Part shown: positions 1 through 7,692 of the stretch, one piece after another
Layout of the letters: each line of letters opens with the position of its first letter
Numbering within the stretch: position 1 is the stretch's first letter
Assembly (NCBI GenBank): GCA_018672145.1
Contig: JABHGH010000025.1
Span: forward strand, 1 to 12,239
Source of the DNA: Flavobacteriaceae bacterium
Lineage (GTDB): Bacteria; Bacteroidota; Bacteroidia; Flavobacteriales; Flavobacteriaceae
DNA: 12,239 bases
Direction: 5' to 3'
Program-made: the position numbers and the translations under genes
The notes under the pieces: model-generated
The model's input: the letters and a program-made list of their open reading frames with translations, nothing else
What the model was told of the DNA's origin: nothing
Databases searched by the model: none

Positions 1-886
1 CGTTAGTGGATATACTTTGGAAGAAAAAGTTTCTATAGGAAGTAAATATTTGTTACCAAAACAGATCAAAGAGCATGGGTTGACAAATAATGTCATTAAA
101 ATAGGTCGCTCAATTCTCAAAAAATTAGTTGCTAATTACACTAGAGAATCAGGAGTTCGTGGCTTTGACAAGACCATTGCTAAGGTAATTCGTGATCGAG
201 CAAAATCAATTGCTCTAGAAGAAGAATTTGAAACTGTTATTGATGAAGATCATATAAATAAAGTTTTAGGACCAGAAAAAATTGTAAAAAATTCCTATGA
301 AAACAATGATGTCCCAGGAGTTGTAACAGGACTTGCATGGACACAAATGGGAGGAGACATTTTATTTATTGAATCATTACTTACACCAGGCTCTGGGAAT
401 CTATCATTGACAGGGAATCTTGGTAAGGTAATGAAAGAATCAGCGACCATAGCTTTGGAATTTATTAAGTCATATGCAGATCAATTAGACACAAGTTCAG
501 AACAACTAAGTAAAAATAATTTTCACATACATGTTCCAGAAGGAGCCACGCCAAAGGATGGCCCTAGTGCAGGAGTTACGATGCTAACTTCTTTAGTGTC
601 AGCCATAACAAGACGTAAGGTAAAAAGTAAACTTGCGATGTCAGGGGAAATTACCTTGCGTGGTAAGGTTCTTCCTGTAGGGGGAATAAAAGAGAAAATT
701 TTAGCAGCAAAACGCGCCAATGTAAACACCATTGTTTTGTGCGTTGCCAATGAAAAAGATGTCAATGAAATCAATCCAAAGTATTTGAAAGGATTGAAAT
801 TTCATTACGTTTCACACATGTTAGAAGTGATTGATTTTGCGTTGACAAATCAAAAAGCGACAAAACAACTGATGCGAACCAAATAA
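1..886 (+). CDS. lon: ATP-dependent protease Lon, C-terminal part (5' end outside window)
   Basis: Lon is a cytoplasmic AAA+ serine protease that unfolds and degrades damaged and regulatory proteins. The frame is open through the left edge (first full codon at base 2) and about 294 residues are present. The end of the AAA+ module is visible, including a YTRESGVRGF segment (bases 137-166) typical of the helical subdomain. The protease domain follows from about base 311 (VPGVVTGLAW). The catalytic dyad is intact: Ser in DGPSAG (codon 566-568) and Lys as the second K of GGIKEK (codon 695-697). They are 43 residues apart, as in E. coli Lon (Ser679/Lys722). The TAA stop is at 884-886, and the protein ends soon after the protease domain as expected. 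The substrate-binding N-terminal domain and Walker motifs lie outside the window. porQ follows after 39 bases with no terminator between, so co-transcription is possible. Confidence 0.96.
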   Translation, partial: VSGYTLEEKVSIGSKYLLPKQIKEHGLTNNVIKIGRSILKKLVANYTRESGVRGFDKTIAKVIRDRAKSIALEEEFETVIDEDHINKVLGPEKIVKNSYENNDVPGVVTGLAWTQMGGDILFIESLLTPGSGNLSLTGNLGKVMKESATIALEFIKSYADQLDTSSEQLSKNNFHIHVPEGATPKDGPSAGVTMLTSLVSAITRRKVKSKLAMSGEITLRGKVLPVGGIKEKILAAKRANVNTIVLCVANEKDVNEINPKYLKGLKFHYVSHMLEVIDFALTNQKATKQLMRTK

Positions 887-925
887 AAGTTAAGCGATAG
901 CGTTTTATAGTTAAATCATAATTAT

Positions 926-1936
926 ATGAGGGATTGTAATGTTGTAATTGTTTATTTTATTTTGACTTCTTTATCCGCTCAAATTGGAGGCACTAAAACC
1001 TATCAATTCTTGGAGTTATCGCCGAGCCCTCGTCATATGGCTTTGGGCACATGGATTTCAACATTATCCAGTTCATCAATATCGAGTAGTTTAGCGAATC
1101 CTGCTCAAGTTTCGGACACTATTACAGGTCAGTTTATTTTTAACTATCAGCCTTATTTCGCTGGAATTAATAGTGGTACGGCAGCATTTTCTTTAAAAAT
1201 TAAAGAGAATCATTTATTATTGATTGATGCTCGATTCTTACATTACGGCAGTTTTGATGAGCGAGATAATCTTGGGGATAAACTAGGCACATTCACTGGA
1301 AACGAAGTCGCATTTGGAGTATCCTATTCTCACCACTTTACAGCAAACAACTTGTCTCTTGGGGCTAGGGTAAATATTATCAGCTCTACTCTCGAACAAT
1401 ACAATTCGATTGGTCTAACTGGAGACTTTGGAGTGTATTATGATCCCGAAAATTCACAATATCGATTTGGATTAGTTGCCCGTAATGTTGGCTCGCAGCT
1501 AACGACTTATGATGCTGTTAAAGAGCCTATTCCTTTTACACTTTCTTTTGGGCTTTCCAATGCGTTGGAGTATTTGCCGTTTCGATGGCACCTTACTCTA
1601 GATCATTTAGAACGTTGGGATCTTGCATATGCAAATCCTAATCAACAACAAAACAGTTTGGATGGTGATGAGTCAATTGAAAAACCTAGTTTCTTAAACG
1701 AGTTTATGAAACACATTGTTTTTAGTGCTGAATTATTTCCAGAACGGCCTTTTTCTCTTCAATTGGGTTATAATTTTTTACGTTCGACAGAACTTAAAAT
1801 CCCTGAAATCCGAAGTTTTTCTGGTTTATCTTTTGGGTTTGGAATTAACTTAAGAAAGTTTAGATTCAATTACAGTCATGCACGCTATAGTATTGCAGGA
1901 AACACTAATTTTATAGGTCTTACCTTTACACCCTAA
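926..1936 (+). CDS. porQ: type IX secretion system protein PorQ
   Basis: Recognised as PorQ, an outer-membrane beta-barrel protein of the Bacteroidota type IX secretion system (T9SS), which exports proteins with a C-terminal sorting signal and attaches them to the surface. It has 336 residues. An N-terminal signal peptide is visible: hydrophobic core VVIVYFILTSL (residues 6-16) and likely cleavage after SLSA near residue 18. The family-typical start of the mature protein follows (GGTKTYQFLELS, then ALG), with a run of aromatic, alternating beta-strand-like segments to a C-terminal strand ending FIGLTFTP. The start is fixed: an in-frame TAG lies at 908-910 and no other in-frame ATG lies between. 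There is no Shine-Dalgarno sequence, as is usual in the phylum. The stop TAA is followed directly by the cmk ATG. The porQ-cmk neighbourhood is, as I recall, common in Bacteroidota. Some databases mislabel such proteins as penicillin-binding proteins. Confidence 0.88.
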   Translation: MRDCNVVIVYFILTSLSAQIGGTKTYQFLELSPSPRHMALGTWISTLSSSSISSSLANPAQVSDTITGQFIFNYQPYFAGINSGTAAFSLKIKENHLLLIDARFLHYGSFDERDNLGDKLGTFTGNEVAFGVSYSHHFTANNLSLGARVNIISSTLEQYNSIGLTGDFGVYYDPENSQYRFGLVARNVGSQLTTYDAVKEPIPFTLSFGLSNALEYLPFRWHLTLDHLERWDLAYANPNQQQNSLDGDESIEKPSFLNEFMKHIVFSAELFPERPFSLQLGYNFLRSTELKIPEIRSFSGLSFGFGINLRKFRFNYSHARYSIAGNTNFIGLTFTP

Positions 1937-2608
1937 ATGAAAGATTTTATCATTACAATCGACGGTGCTTCTTCATCAGGTAAAAGCACTTTAGCTAAAG
2001 GGTTGGCAAAGCACTTTGGGTTTAAGCATATCGATTCAGGCGCTATGTATCGTGCTTTAACTCAATATGCAATGGAGCTTCAATTGCTAGGAGAGGACTG
2101 TTATAAAATAAAGGAATTAATATCACTTCTTCCAACAATCAAAATCGACTTTAATAGTGATGATTTTGTAATGCTTAATGGAAAAGTTATCGAAGGTAAA
2201 ATTCGCTCACTGGAAGTTGCTAAATATGTAAGTATTATTGCTAAAGAATCGATTTTCAGAAAATTCATGGTCGATAGACAGCGCGAATTAGGGGAAAGGG
2301 GAAATGTCGTTATGGATGGCCGTGACATCGGCAGTGTTGTTTTTCCCAAAGCAGAGATAAAGTTTTTTCTAGAGGCCTCAATTGATGTCCGTACAGCTCG
2401 TCGGTTTACTGAACTTAAAGAAAAAGGAGATGTCGTGTCATATAAAGAAGTGTATGATAACCTCGCAAAAAGAGATGAAATCGATTCAACTCGTTTAGAT
2501 TCACCACTTGTGAAGCCAACTAATGCGATTGTGTTAAGTTCACAGGAAAGTACTTCCGAAAATTTGCTTGCTAAGGCAATTGATGAAATCGAAAAAAAAC
2601 GTAGTTAA
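1937..2608 (+). CDS. cmk: (d)CMP kinase
   Basis: Cytidylate kinase transfers phosphate from ATP to CMP or dCMP, recycling pyrimidine nucleotides. The protein has 223 residues, close to the usual size (E. coli 227). Motifs seen: P-loop GASSSGKS (residues 10-17), DSGAMYR (33-39) for nucleoside monophosphate binding, DGRDIGSVVFP (from 127), and the arginine-rich lid/RRFTELK region followed by KRDEIDSTR. The ATG directly abuts the porQ stop and lies in the same frame, so translation probably depends on termination and re-initiation by ribosomes finishing porQ. No independent ribosome site is visible. rpsA lies downstream, and the cmk-rpsA order is also found in distant bacteria such as E. coli. 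Here a 161-base gap with its own promoter separates them. I see no clear intrinsic terminator after cmk. Confidence 0.95.
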   Translation: MKDFIITIDGASSSGKSTLAKGLAKHFGFKHIDSGAMYRALTQYAMELQLLGEDCYKIKELISLLPTIKIDFNSDDFVMLNGKVIEGKIRSLEVAKYVSIIAKESIFRKFMVDRQRELGERGNVVMDGRDIGSVVFPKAEIKFFLEASIDVRTARRFTELKEKGDVVSYKEVYDNLAKRDEIDSTRLDSPLVKPTNAIVLSSQESTSENLLAKAIDEIEKKRS

Positions 2609-2625
2609 ACTTTATCTTTAAATTA

Positions 2626-2656
2626 TTTGCTCATCTGTACAAAAGAGTTAATTTTG
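2626..2656 (+). promoter_or_regulatory. candidate rpsA promoter (TTTG-N19-TAATTTTG)
   Basis: TTTG at 2626-2629 and TAATTTTG at 2649-2656, separated by 19 bases, match the Bacteroidota housekeeping sigma-factor consensus (TTTG, about 19-21 bases, TAnnTTTG) exactly. Transcription would begin near 2661-2665, leaving a leader of roughly 105 nt before the rpsA ATG. The match is seen directly; promoter activity is inferred. Confidence 0.6.
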
Positions 2657-2719
2657 CGCACCCTGAGGGAAGCGTTTTAAGAAAAAAAACCTCAGAGACA
2701 ACTATTATAAACTCTTTTG
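2640..2719 (+). repeat. 10-bp perfect inverted repeat around the rpsA promoter and leader
   Basis: CAAAAGAGTT (2640-2649) and AACTCTTTTG (2710-2719) are exact reverse complements 60 bases apart. The left arm lies in the promoter spacer and ends on the first base of the TAATTTTG element. The right arm lies in the leader. A second inverted repeat is nested inside. If transcription starts near 2662 the left arm is not in the RNA, so the pair would work, if at all, at DNA level or in a longer read-through transcript from cmk. Confidence 0.5.
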
Positions 2720-2745
2720 CTGCTCGACGCTCGTTTTTCCAAAAG
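2663..2745 (+). promoter_or_regulatory. structured 5' leader of rpsA (two possible hairpins)
   Basis: Two stem-loops can be drawn in the expected leader. CTGAGG (2663-2668) pairs with CCTCAG (2690-2695) around an A-rich 21-base loop and would sit at the very 5' end of the transcript. CTTTTG (2714-2719) pairs with CAAAAG (2740-2745). The ATG follows 24 bases later in an A/T-rich unstructured stretch without a Shine-Dalgarno sequence. Ribosomal protein genes are often controlled through leader structures bound by their own product, and S1 is known to repress itself in E. coli. Such control here is inference only. Confidence 0.35.
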
Positions 2746-2769
2746 CATCAAAATACAAATTATTTACTC

Positions 2770-4608
2770 ATGACTGATGATCATGTAAACGAGGAAGTTC
2801 AGGCAGAAACTGTCGAGACCTCAGCAATACAAGACGAATCAACTGAATCGTCTGCACCTACACAAACTACGGAAGAATTTTTAGAAAATTTTGATTGGGT
2901 TTCTTACGAAGAAGCGGCTGAATCCGTTGATGAGGCTAAATACAAGGAGTTTGAGAAACTTGTTCAAGATAATTTTGTTGACACTCAGCAAACTGACGTT
3001 ATCAAAGGCACGGTTACTCATATGACCGATCGAGAAGCTATCATTGACATCAATGCGAAATCAGAGGGTGTAATCTCTCTCAACGAATTTAGATACAATC
3101 CTGATCTTAAAGTCGGTGATATCGTAGAAGTTATCGTTGATATACGTGAGGATAAAACGGGTCAACTCGTATTATCACACAGAAAAGCTCGCGTAATCAT
3201 GGCGTGGGATCGTGTCAATGAAGCACATGACAAGAATGAAGTTGTTACAGGGTTCGTAAAATGTCGTACCAAAGGAGGTATGATCGTTGACGTATTTGGT
3301 ATTGAGGCGTTTTTACCTGGTTCACAAATTGACGTTAAGCCAATTCGTGATTACGACCAATATGTAAATAAAAACATGGAATTCAAGATTGTCAAAATCA
3401 ATCATGAATTCAAAAATGTTGTAGTCTCTCACAAAGCTCTAATCGAAGCTGATATTGAAGAGCAGAAAAAAGAAATCATTGGCCAACTTGAAAAAGGTCA
3501 AGTTCTTGAAGGGACAGTTAAAAACATCACATCTTATGGTGTCTTTATCGATCTTGGAGGAGTGGACGGACTTGTTCACATCACAGATTTGTCATGGAAT
3601 AGAATCAATCATCCTGGTGAAATTTTAGAACTCGATCAAAAGCTCAATGTAGTCATACTTGATTTTGATGATGATAAATCACGAATTCAATTGGGTGTTA
3701 AACAATTGAGTCAGCATCCTTGGGAAGCTCTCAGTGAAGATCTAAAAGAAGGTGATGTTGTTGACGGTAAAGTCGCAGTTATCGCTGATTACGGTGCCTT
3801 TGTAGAAGTTGCGCTAGGTGTTGAAGGTCTTGTTCACGTTTCGGAAATGTCTTGGAGTACGCACATGCGTTCCGCACAAGACTTTGTCAAGGTTGGAGAT
3901 GAAGTGAAAGTTTCAATCCTATCCTTGGATCGTGAAGAGCGAAAAATGTCACTGGGAATGAAACAACTTTCTACTGATCCATGGACTGATATTACAACCA
4001 AATATCCTGTTGGATCTAAGCACAAGGGTGTGATTAGAAACTTCACAAACTTTGGTGTGTTTGTTGAACTTGAAGAAGGAATTGATGGTTTAATTTACAT
4101 CTCAGATCTTTCTTGGACTAAGAAAGTGAAACACCCATCTGAAGTTGTAACAGTTGGTCAAGAGTTAGAAGTTATCGTTCTTGAACTGGATGTTGATGGC
4201 AGAAAGCTAAGCTTGGGTCACAAACAAATTCAAGACAATCCTTGGGACAAGTATTCAAAGGAGTTTTCGGAAGGTACTACGTTGACATCTACGATTGAAG
4301 AAATCGTTGATAAAGGTGCGACTGTTGTTCTCAATGAAGACATTACTGCCTTTGTTCCGAACCGTCACCTTGAAAAAGAAGACGGTAATAAACTGAAAAA
4401 AGGAGATACTGCAGAATTCAAAGTAATAGAGTTTAATAAGGATTACAAGCGAGTTGTTTTATCTCATAGCGCTGTGTTTAAAGCGATGGAGCAAGAAAAC
4501 GTTAAGAAAGCTGTGAAAAAGGCTTCTAAAAATGAAGTTTCTACTTTAGGTGATCTTGATGCTTTAGCAAACTTGAAGAAGAAAATGAATGAAGAAGAAA
4601 AAGGGTAA
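2770..4608 (+). CDS. rpsA: 30S ribosomal protein S1
   Basis: S1 is an RNA-binding protein of the small ribosomal subunit that helps recruit and unfold mRNA. The protein has 612 residues, longer than E. coli S1 (557). The extra length is mainly an acidic Ser/Thr/Glu-rich N-terminal segment of about 75 residues. Six S1 (OB-fold) domains can be counted, at about residues 76-140, 157-222, 240-312, 328-398, 415-486 and 502-566. The third to fifth are most alike, each with a GxDGL/GVEGL then HxT/S-E/DLSW core (DGLVHITDLSW, EGLVHVSEMSW, DGLIYISDLSW). A lysine-rich tail follows. In a phylum whose mRNAs mostly lack Shine-Dalgarno sequences, S1 probably matters for start-site recruitment (inference). 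The ATG at 2770 is the natural start. Its own promoter and structured leader lie upstream, and a strong terminator lies 33 bases downstream. Confidence 0.96.
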   Translation: MTDDHVNEEVQAETVETSAIQDESTESSAPTQTTEEFLENFDWVSYEEAAESVDEAKYKEFEKLVQDNFVDTQQTDVIKGTVTHMTDREAIIDINAKSEGVISLNEFRYNPDLKVGDIVEVIVDIREDKTGQLVLSHRKARVIMAWDRVNEAHDKNEVVTGFVKCRTKGGMIVDVFGIEAFLPGSQIDVKPIRDYDQYVNKNMEFKIVKINHEFKNVVVSHKALIEADIEEQKKEIIGQLEKGQVLEGTVKNITSYGVFIDLGGVDGLVHITDLSWNRINHPGEILELDQKLNVVILDFDDDKSRIQLGVKQLSQHPWEALSEDLKEGDVVDGKVAVIADYGAFVEVALGVEGLVHVSEMSWSTHMRSAQDFVKVGDEVKVSILSLDREERKMSLGMKQLSTDPWTDITTKYPVGSKHKGVIRNFTNFGVFVELEEGIDGLIYISDLSWTKKVKHPSEVVTVGQELEVIVLELDVDGRKLSLGHKQIQDNPWDKYSKEFSEGTTLTSTIEEIVDKGATVVLNEDITAFVPNRHLEKEDGNKLKKGDTAEFKVIEFNKDYKRVVLSHSAVFKAMEQENVKKAVKKASKNEVSTLGDLDALANLKKKMNEEEKG

Positions 4609-4633
4609 AACTTCATCTTCTTGTTTATATAAT

Positions 4634-4662
4634 AAAAAAAAGGCGCATTTTGCGCCTTTTTT
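4634..4662. terminator. bidirectional intrinsic terminator between rpsA and leuB
   Basis: GGCGCA (4642-4647), a 3-base TTT loop and TGCGCC (4651-4656) form a perfect six-pair GC-rich stem. A run of eight A precedes it (4634-4641) and a run of six T follows (4657-4662). It therefore reads as a stem plus U-tract in both directions and ends both rpsA (+) and the leu operon (-). The T run on the + strand includes two bases of the leuB stop codon (4661-4663), so the leuB-side hairpin starts directly at the end of the gene. Confidence 0.9.
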
Positions 4663-5722
4663 ATTGCAGTATTAATTTACTTATGTGAGATCCAACCTCT
4701 GTGGTAGTGTAGCTTTTTTCAGGAGATATATCGGGTGTTCCTATACTGTTATTAATTGTATTATTAACTGCACTTTGTATTGCCTTTGCTTCCACATGCA
4801 TGTCAAAGTGTTCAAGCATCATAGCTGCTGATAATATAGTAGCAATAGGATTAGCAATCCCTTTTCCAGCGCCTTGAGGAAAAGAACCATGTATTGGCTC
4901 AAATAAAGCATATTTATCTCCTACTGATGCTGAAGCTAAAAGTCCGATTGATCCACCAATTACACTTGCTTCATCTGAAATGATATCACCAAATAAGTTT
5001 CCTGTAAGGATAACGTCAAACTGAGAAGGGTTAAGAATGAGTTGCATAGCTGCATTATCTACAAACAAATAATCTAAATCAACAGTACTATAATGCTTTT
5101 GGTGTAGCTCTGTAACTGTGCTTCTCCATAGTCGAGAAGATGCTAAAACGTTTGCCTTATCGACCAAAGTAAGTTTGTTATTTCTTTTTGTAGCTGCTTT
5201 AAAGGCAAGATGAGCAACACGTATAATTTCTTCTTTCGAATATTTACATAAATCAGATGCAACATCTCCATTCTCTGATTCTCTTTTCTCTCCGAAATAA
5301 ATACCTCCTGTTAATTCTCGATAAATGACCAAATCTGCACCTTCAATGCGCTCTCGTTTAAGGGGTGCCTTGTCAATTAGCGCATCATACGCAGCTACCG
5401 GCCGAACATTACAATAAAGGTTTAATGCTTTTCTAAGGGCAAGTAACCCTTGTTCAGGCCGTACTTTAGCATCGGGATTATTGTCATATTTAGGGTCGCC
5501 TATGGCTCCAAATAAAATGGCATCATTTGACGTACAAGTTTTGATTGTCTCTTCTGGAAGAGGATTGCCAGTCGCATCAATTGCAGCAGCTCCCATTAAT
5601 GCTTGTTCAAAGCTGAATGAGTGGTTGTATTTTTTTTCGATTGCTTGCAAAACCTTTATGGCTTCAGCGATGACTTCTGGACCTATGCCGTCTCCAGCTA
5701 GAACCGCAATGTTTTTATGCAT
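4661..5722 (-). CDS. leuB: 3-isopropylmalate dehydrogenase
   Basis: LeuB oxidises and decarboxylates (2R,3S)-3-isopropylmalate with NAD+ to give 2-ketoisocaproate, the last step before transamination to leucine. I place the start at the ATG at 5722, giving 353 residues beginning MHKNIAVLAGDGIGPEV, the usual N-terminus of the family. The frame can extend to a TTG at 5743, but that adds only seven residues unlike the family. Motifs: GDGIGPEV near the start, VRPEQGLLALRK, the substrate-binding RELTGGIYFG, catalytic DKANVL, the metal-binding region NLFGDIISDEAS, and EPIHGSFPQGAGK-IANP for NAD binding. With this start the gene overlaps the leuD end by 8 bases, suggesting translational coupling. 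It is the last gene of leuACDB, and its stop codon touches the terminator hairpin. Confidence 0.95.
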   Translation of the reverse strand: MHKNIAVLAGDGIGPEVIAEAIKVLQAIEKKYNHSFSFEQALMGAAAIDATGNPLPEETIKTCTSNDAILFGAIGDPKYDNNPDAKVRPEQGLLALRKALNLYCNVRPVAAYDALIDKAPLKRERIEGADLVIYRELTGGIYFGEKRESENGDVASDLCKYSKEEIIRVAHLAFKAATKRNNKLTLVDKANVLASSRLWRSTVTELHQKHYSTVDLDYLFVDNAAMQLILNPSQFDVILTGNLFGDIISDEASVIGGSIGLLASASVGDKYALFEPIHGSFPQGAGKGIANPIATILSAAMMLEHFDMHVEAKAIQSAVNNTINNSIGTPDISPEKSYTTTEVGSHISKLILQ

Positions 5723-6305
5723 TTCGTTTGTTTTCGAATTCAATAATTTTTTGTTTGTTATTGATCAGATAATCGATATCATCATAACCATTAATCAAGC
5801 ATATTTTTTTGTAACCATTAATTTCAAAATCGATGATGAGGTCTATTGATGCAATTTGAAGGGTCTGCTTTTCTAAATCAACAATAAATTCACATTTCGG
5901 ATCACTCTCAATCGCTTTAAAAATCAACGTTAGCTGTTCTGGGTTTACTTGAATTGGAAGCAGTCCATTGTTTAATGCATTACCTTGAAAGATATCAGCA
6001 AAAAAACTTGAAATCACAACTTTAAAACCAAAGTCTGTCAATGCCCATGCTGCATGTTCTCGGCTAGATCCACATCCAAAATTATTTCCAGCGACAAGAA
6101 TTGGACCTGAATAGTTTTTGTTGTTAAGTATGAAGCTATCTATAGGATTTTGATCTCCGTTATAGCGCCAATCACGAAACAAATTTTCGCCAAAGCCTTT
6201 ACGATCAGTAGCTTTGAGAAAGCGTGCGGGTATGATTTGGTCTGTATCAACGTTTTCTATATCTAGAGGAATCGCAGTCTGTTGTAAGCGAGTAAATTTT
6301 TTCAT
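5715..6305 (-). CDS. leuD: 3-isopropylmalate dehydratase small subunit
   Basis: LeuD is the small (swivel-domain) subunit of isopropylmalate isomerase. With LeuC it converts 2-isopropylmalate to 3-isopropylmalate. It has 196 residues, typical for the bacterial subunit. Motifs seen: NVDTDQIIPARFL (residues 18-30) and GNNFGCGSSREHA (73-85), the substrate-recognition and active-site serine loop, followed by FADIFQGNALNNGLLP. The ATG shares one base with the leuC stop (TAATG), so the two subunits should be made in step. At the other end it overlaps leuB by 8 bases. Confidence 0.95.
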   Translation of the reverse strand: MKKFTRLQQTAIPLDIENVDTDQIIPARFLKATDRKGFGENLFRDWRYNGDQNPIDSFILNNKNYSGPILVAGNNFGCGSSREHAAWALTDFGFKVVISSFFADIFQGNALNNGLLPIQVNPEQLTLIFKAIESDPKCEFIVDLEKQTLQIASIDLIIDFEINGYKKICLINGYDDIDYLINNKQKIIEFENKRNA

Positions 6306-7681
6306 TACAATTGTGTTATATCAACAATTTTACCTTCTATAGCTGCAGCAGCAGCAGTCATGGGGCTAGCCAAAATCGTACGTGCCCCAGGGCCTTGTCT
6401 TCCTTCAAAATTTCGATTTGAAGTTGAAACACAATATTCACCTGCTGGAATTTTGTCATCATTCATCGCTAAACATGCAGAGCATCCAGGTTGACGAATC
6501 TCGAAACCAGCTGCTTCAAATATTTTATGTAATCCTTCAGCTTGAATTTGTTTGGCGACTTGTTGTGACCCTGGAACAATTAATGCGTTAACGTTACTTG
6601 CCTTTTTCTTTCCTTTAATGTATTTGGAAGCAGCTCTGAAATCTTCAATTCTAGAGTTTGTGCAACTTCCTATGAAAACATAATTTATCGGCAATTTATG
6701 TAAAGAATCCCCTTGGGAAAAGCCCATATAATCCAATGCCTTCTGATAAGATTCATTTTCATTTGTAGGTATTTGTTCATCTACTCTGATACCCATTCCT
6801 GGATTTGTTCCATAGGTAATCATCGGTCCAATATCTGCTGCGTCAAAAGTGTACTCTTTATCAAACACAGCGTCATCGTCAGTAGGAAGTGTTTTCCAAT
6901 GGGAAATTTTAGTTTCTAACTCTTTTCCTTTCGGAGCAAACTCTTTACCTTTCACATACTCATATGTAGTTTCGTCTGGAGCAATCATCCCACCTCGAGC
7001 ACCCATTTCGATACTCATATTACAGACAGTCATACGACCTTCCATTGTCATATTTTCGAATACTGAACCAGCATATTCAGCAAAGTAACCTGTTCCAGAA
7101 TCCGTGCCCAATTTTGAGATGATGTATAAGATGACGTCTTTGGGATGTACGCCTGGTTTCAACTCGCCATTAACGACAATACGCATACTTTTTGGTTTTC
7201 CAACCAATAAACATTGGCTAGCAAAGACTTGTGCCACTTGGCTTGTGCCTATTCCAAAAGCAATAGACCCAAAAGCACCATGGGTAGATGTGTGGCTATC
7301 TCCACATACCATCGTCATTCCAGGTTGTGTTATGCCAAGCTCTGGTCCAATAACATGCACAATTCCTTGGTAGGGGTGACCTAATCCATAAAGCTCGATG
7401 TTATGCTCTTCACAGTTTTGTCGAAGTTTGGCAACTTGATTCCGTGAGAGTTCGTCTGTAATTGGTAGATGTTGGTTCAGCGTTGGCACATTATGATCTG
7501 CTGTCGCTACAATTTGTTGAGGTCTAAAAACGGGAACGTTTCTTTCTTTTAGAGCAGAAAAAGCTTGTGGACTAGTGACCTCGTGAATTAAGTGTTTATC
7601 AATGTATAAAATATCTGGACCGTTCTCTAATTGATCGACGACATGGTTATCCCAAACCTTTTCAAATAATGTTTTTCCCAT
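6305..7681 (-). CDS. leuC: 3-isopropylmalate dehydratase large subunit
   Basis: LeuC is the catalytic [4Fe-4S] subunit of isopropylmalate isomerase, an aconitase-family enzyme. It has 458 residues, the normal length. The three cluster ligands are present: Cys340 in IGSCTNSR, and Cys400 and Cys403 in QPGCSAC. Other family landmarks are VCGDSHTSTHGAFG (about 125-138) and the C-terminal SNRNFEGRQGPGARTILASP stretch (421-440). The ATG at 7681 gives the family N-terminus (MGKTLFEKVWDNHVV). It lies 11 bases after leuA and overlaps leuD by one base. The cluster makes the enzyme sensitive to oxygen stress and iron supply (family knowledge). Confidence 0.97.
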   Translation of the reverse strand: MGKTLFEKVWDNHVVDQLENGPDILYIDKHLIHEVTSPQAFSALKERNVPVFRPQQIVATADHNVPTLNQHLPITDELSRNQVAKLRQNCEEHNIELYGLGHPYQGIVHVIGPELGITQPGMTMVCGDSHTSTHGAFGSIAFGIGTSQVAQVFASQCLLVGKPKSMRIVVNGELKPGVHPKDVILYIISKLGTDSGTGYFAEYAGSVFENMTMEGRMTVCNMSIEMGARGGMIAPDETTYEYVKGKEFAPKGKELETKISHWKTLPTDDDAVFDKEYTFDAADIGPMITYGTNPGMGIRVDEQIPTNENESYQKALDYMGFSQGDSLHKLPINYVFIGSCTNSRIEDFRAASKYIKGKKKASNVNALIVPGSQQVAKQIQAEGLHKIFEAAGFEIRQPGCSACLAMNDDKIPAGEYCVSTSNRNFEGRQGPGARTILASPMTAAAAAIEGKIVDITQL

Positions 7682-7692
7682 AACTAGTTTGT

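Noticed and set aside
2703..2710. ATTATAA as a sigma-70-like -10 box for rpsA
   Set aside because: The TTTG-N19-TAATTTTG element upstream fits the phylum far better, and no suitable -35 accompanies the ATTATAA.
5723..5743. Extended leuB start at the TTG at 5743
   Set aside because: It adds seven residues not seen in the family. The ATG at 5722 gives the standard N-terminus and a smaller overlap with leuD.
5481..5849. A 122-codon open frame on the + strand across the leuD/leuB junction
   Set aside because: It lies antisense to two clearly identified leu genes, has no promoter element or recognisable motif, and is explained as a shadow frame.
6382..7373. Several 68-89 codon open frames on the + strand inside leuC
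   Set aside because: All are antisense to the intact leuC coding sequence and show low-complexity translations without family features.
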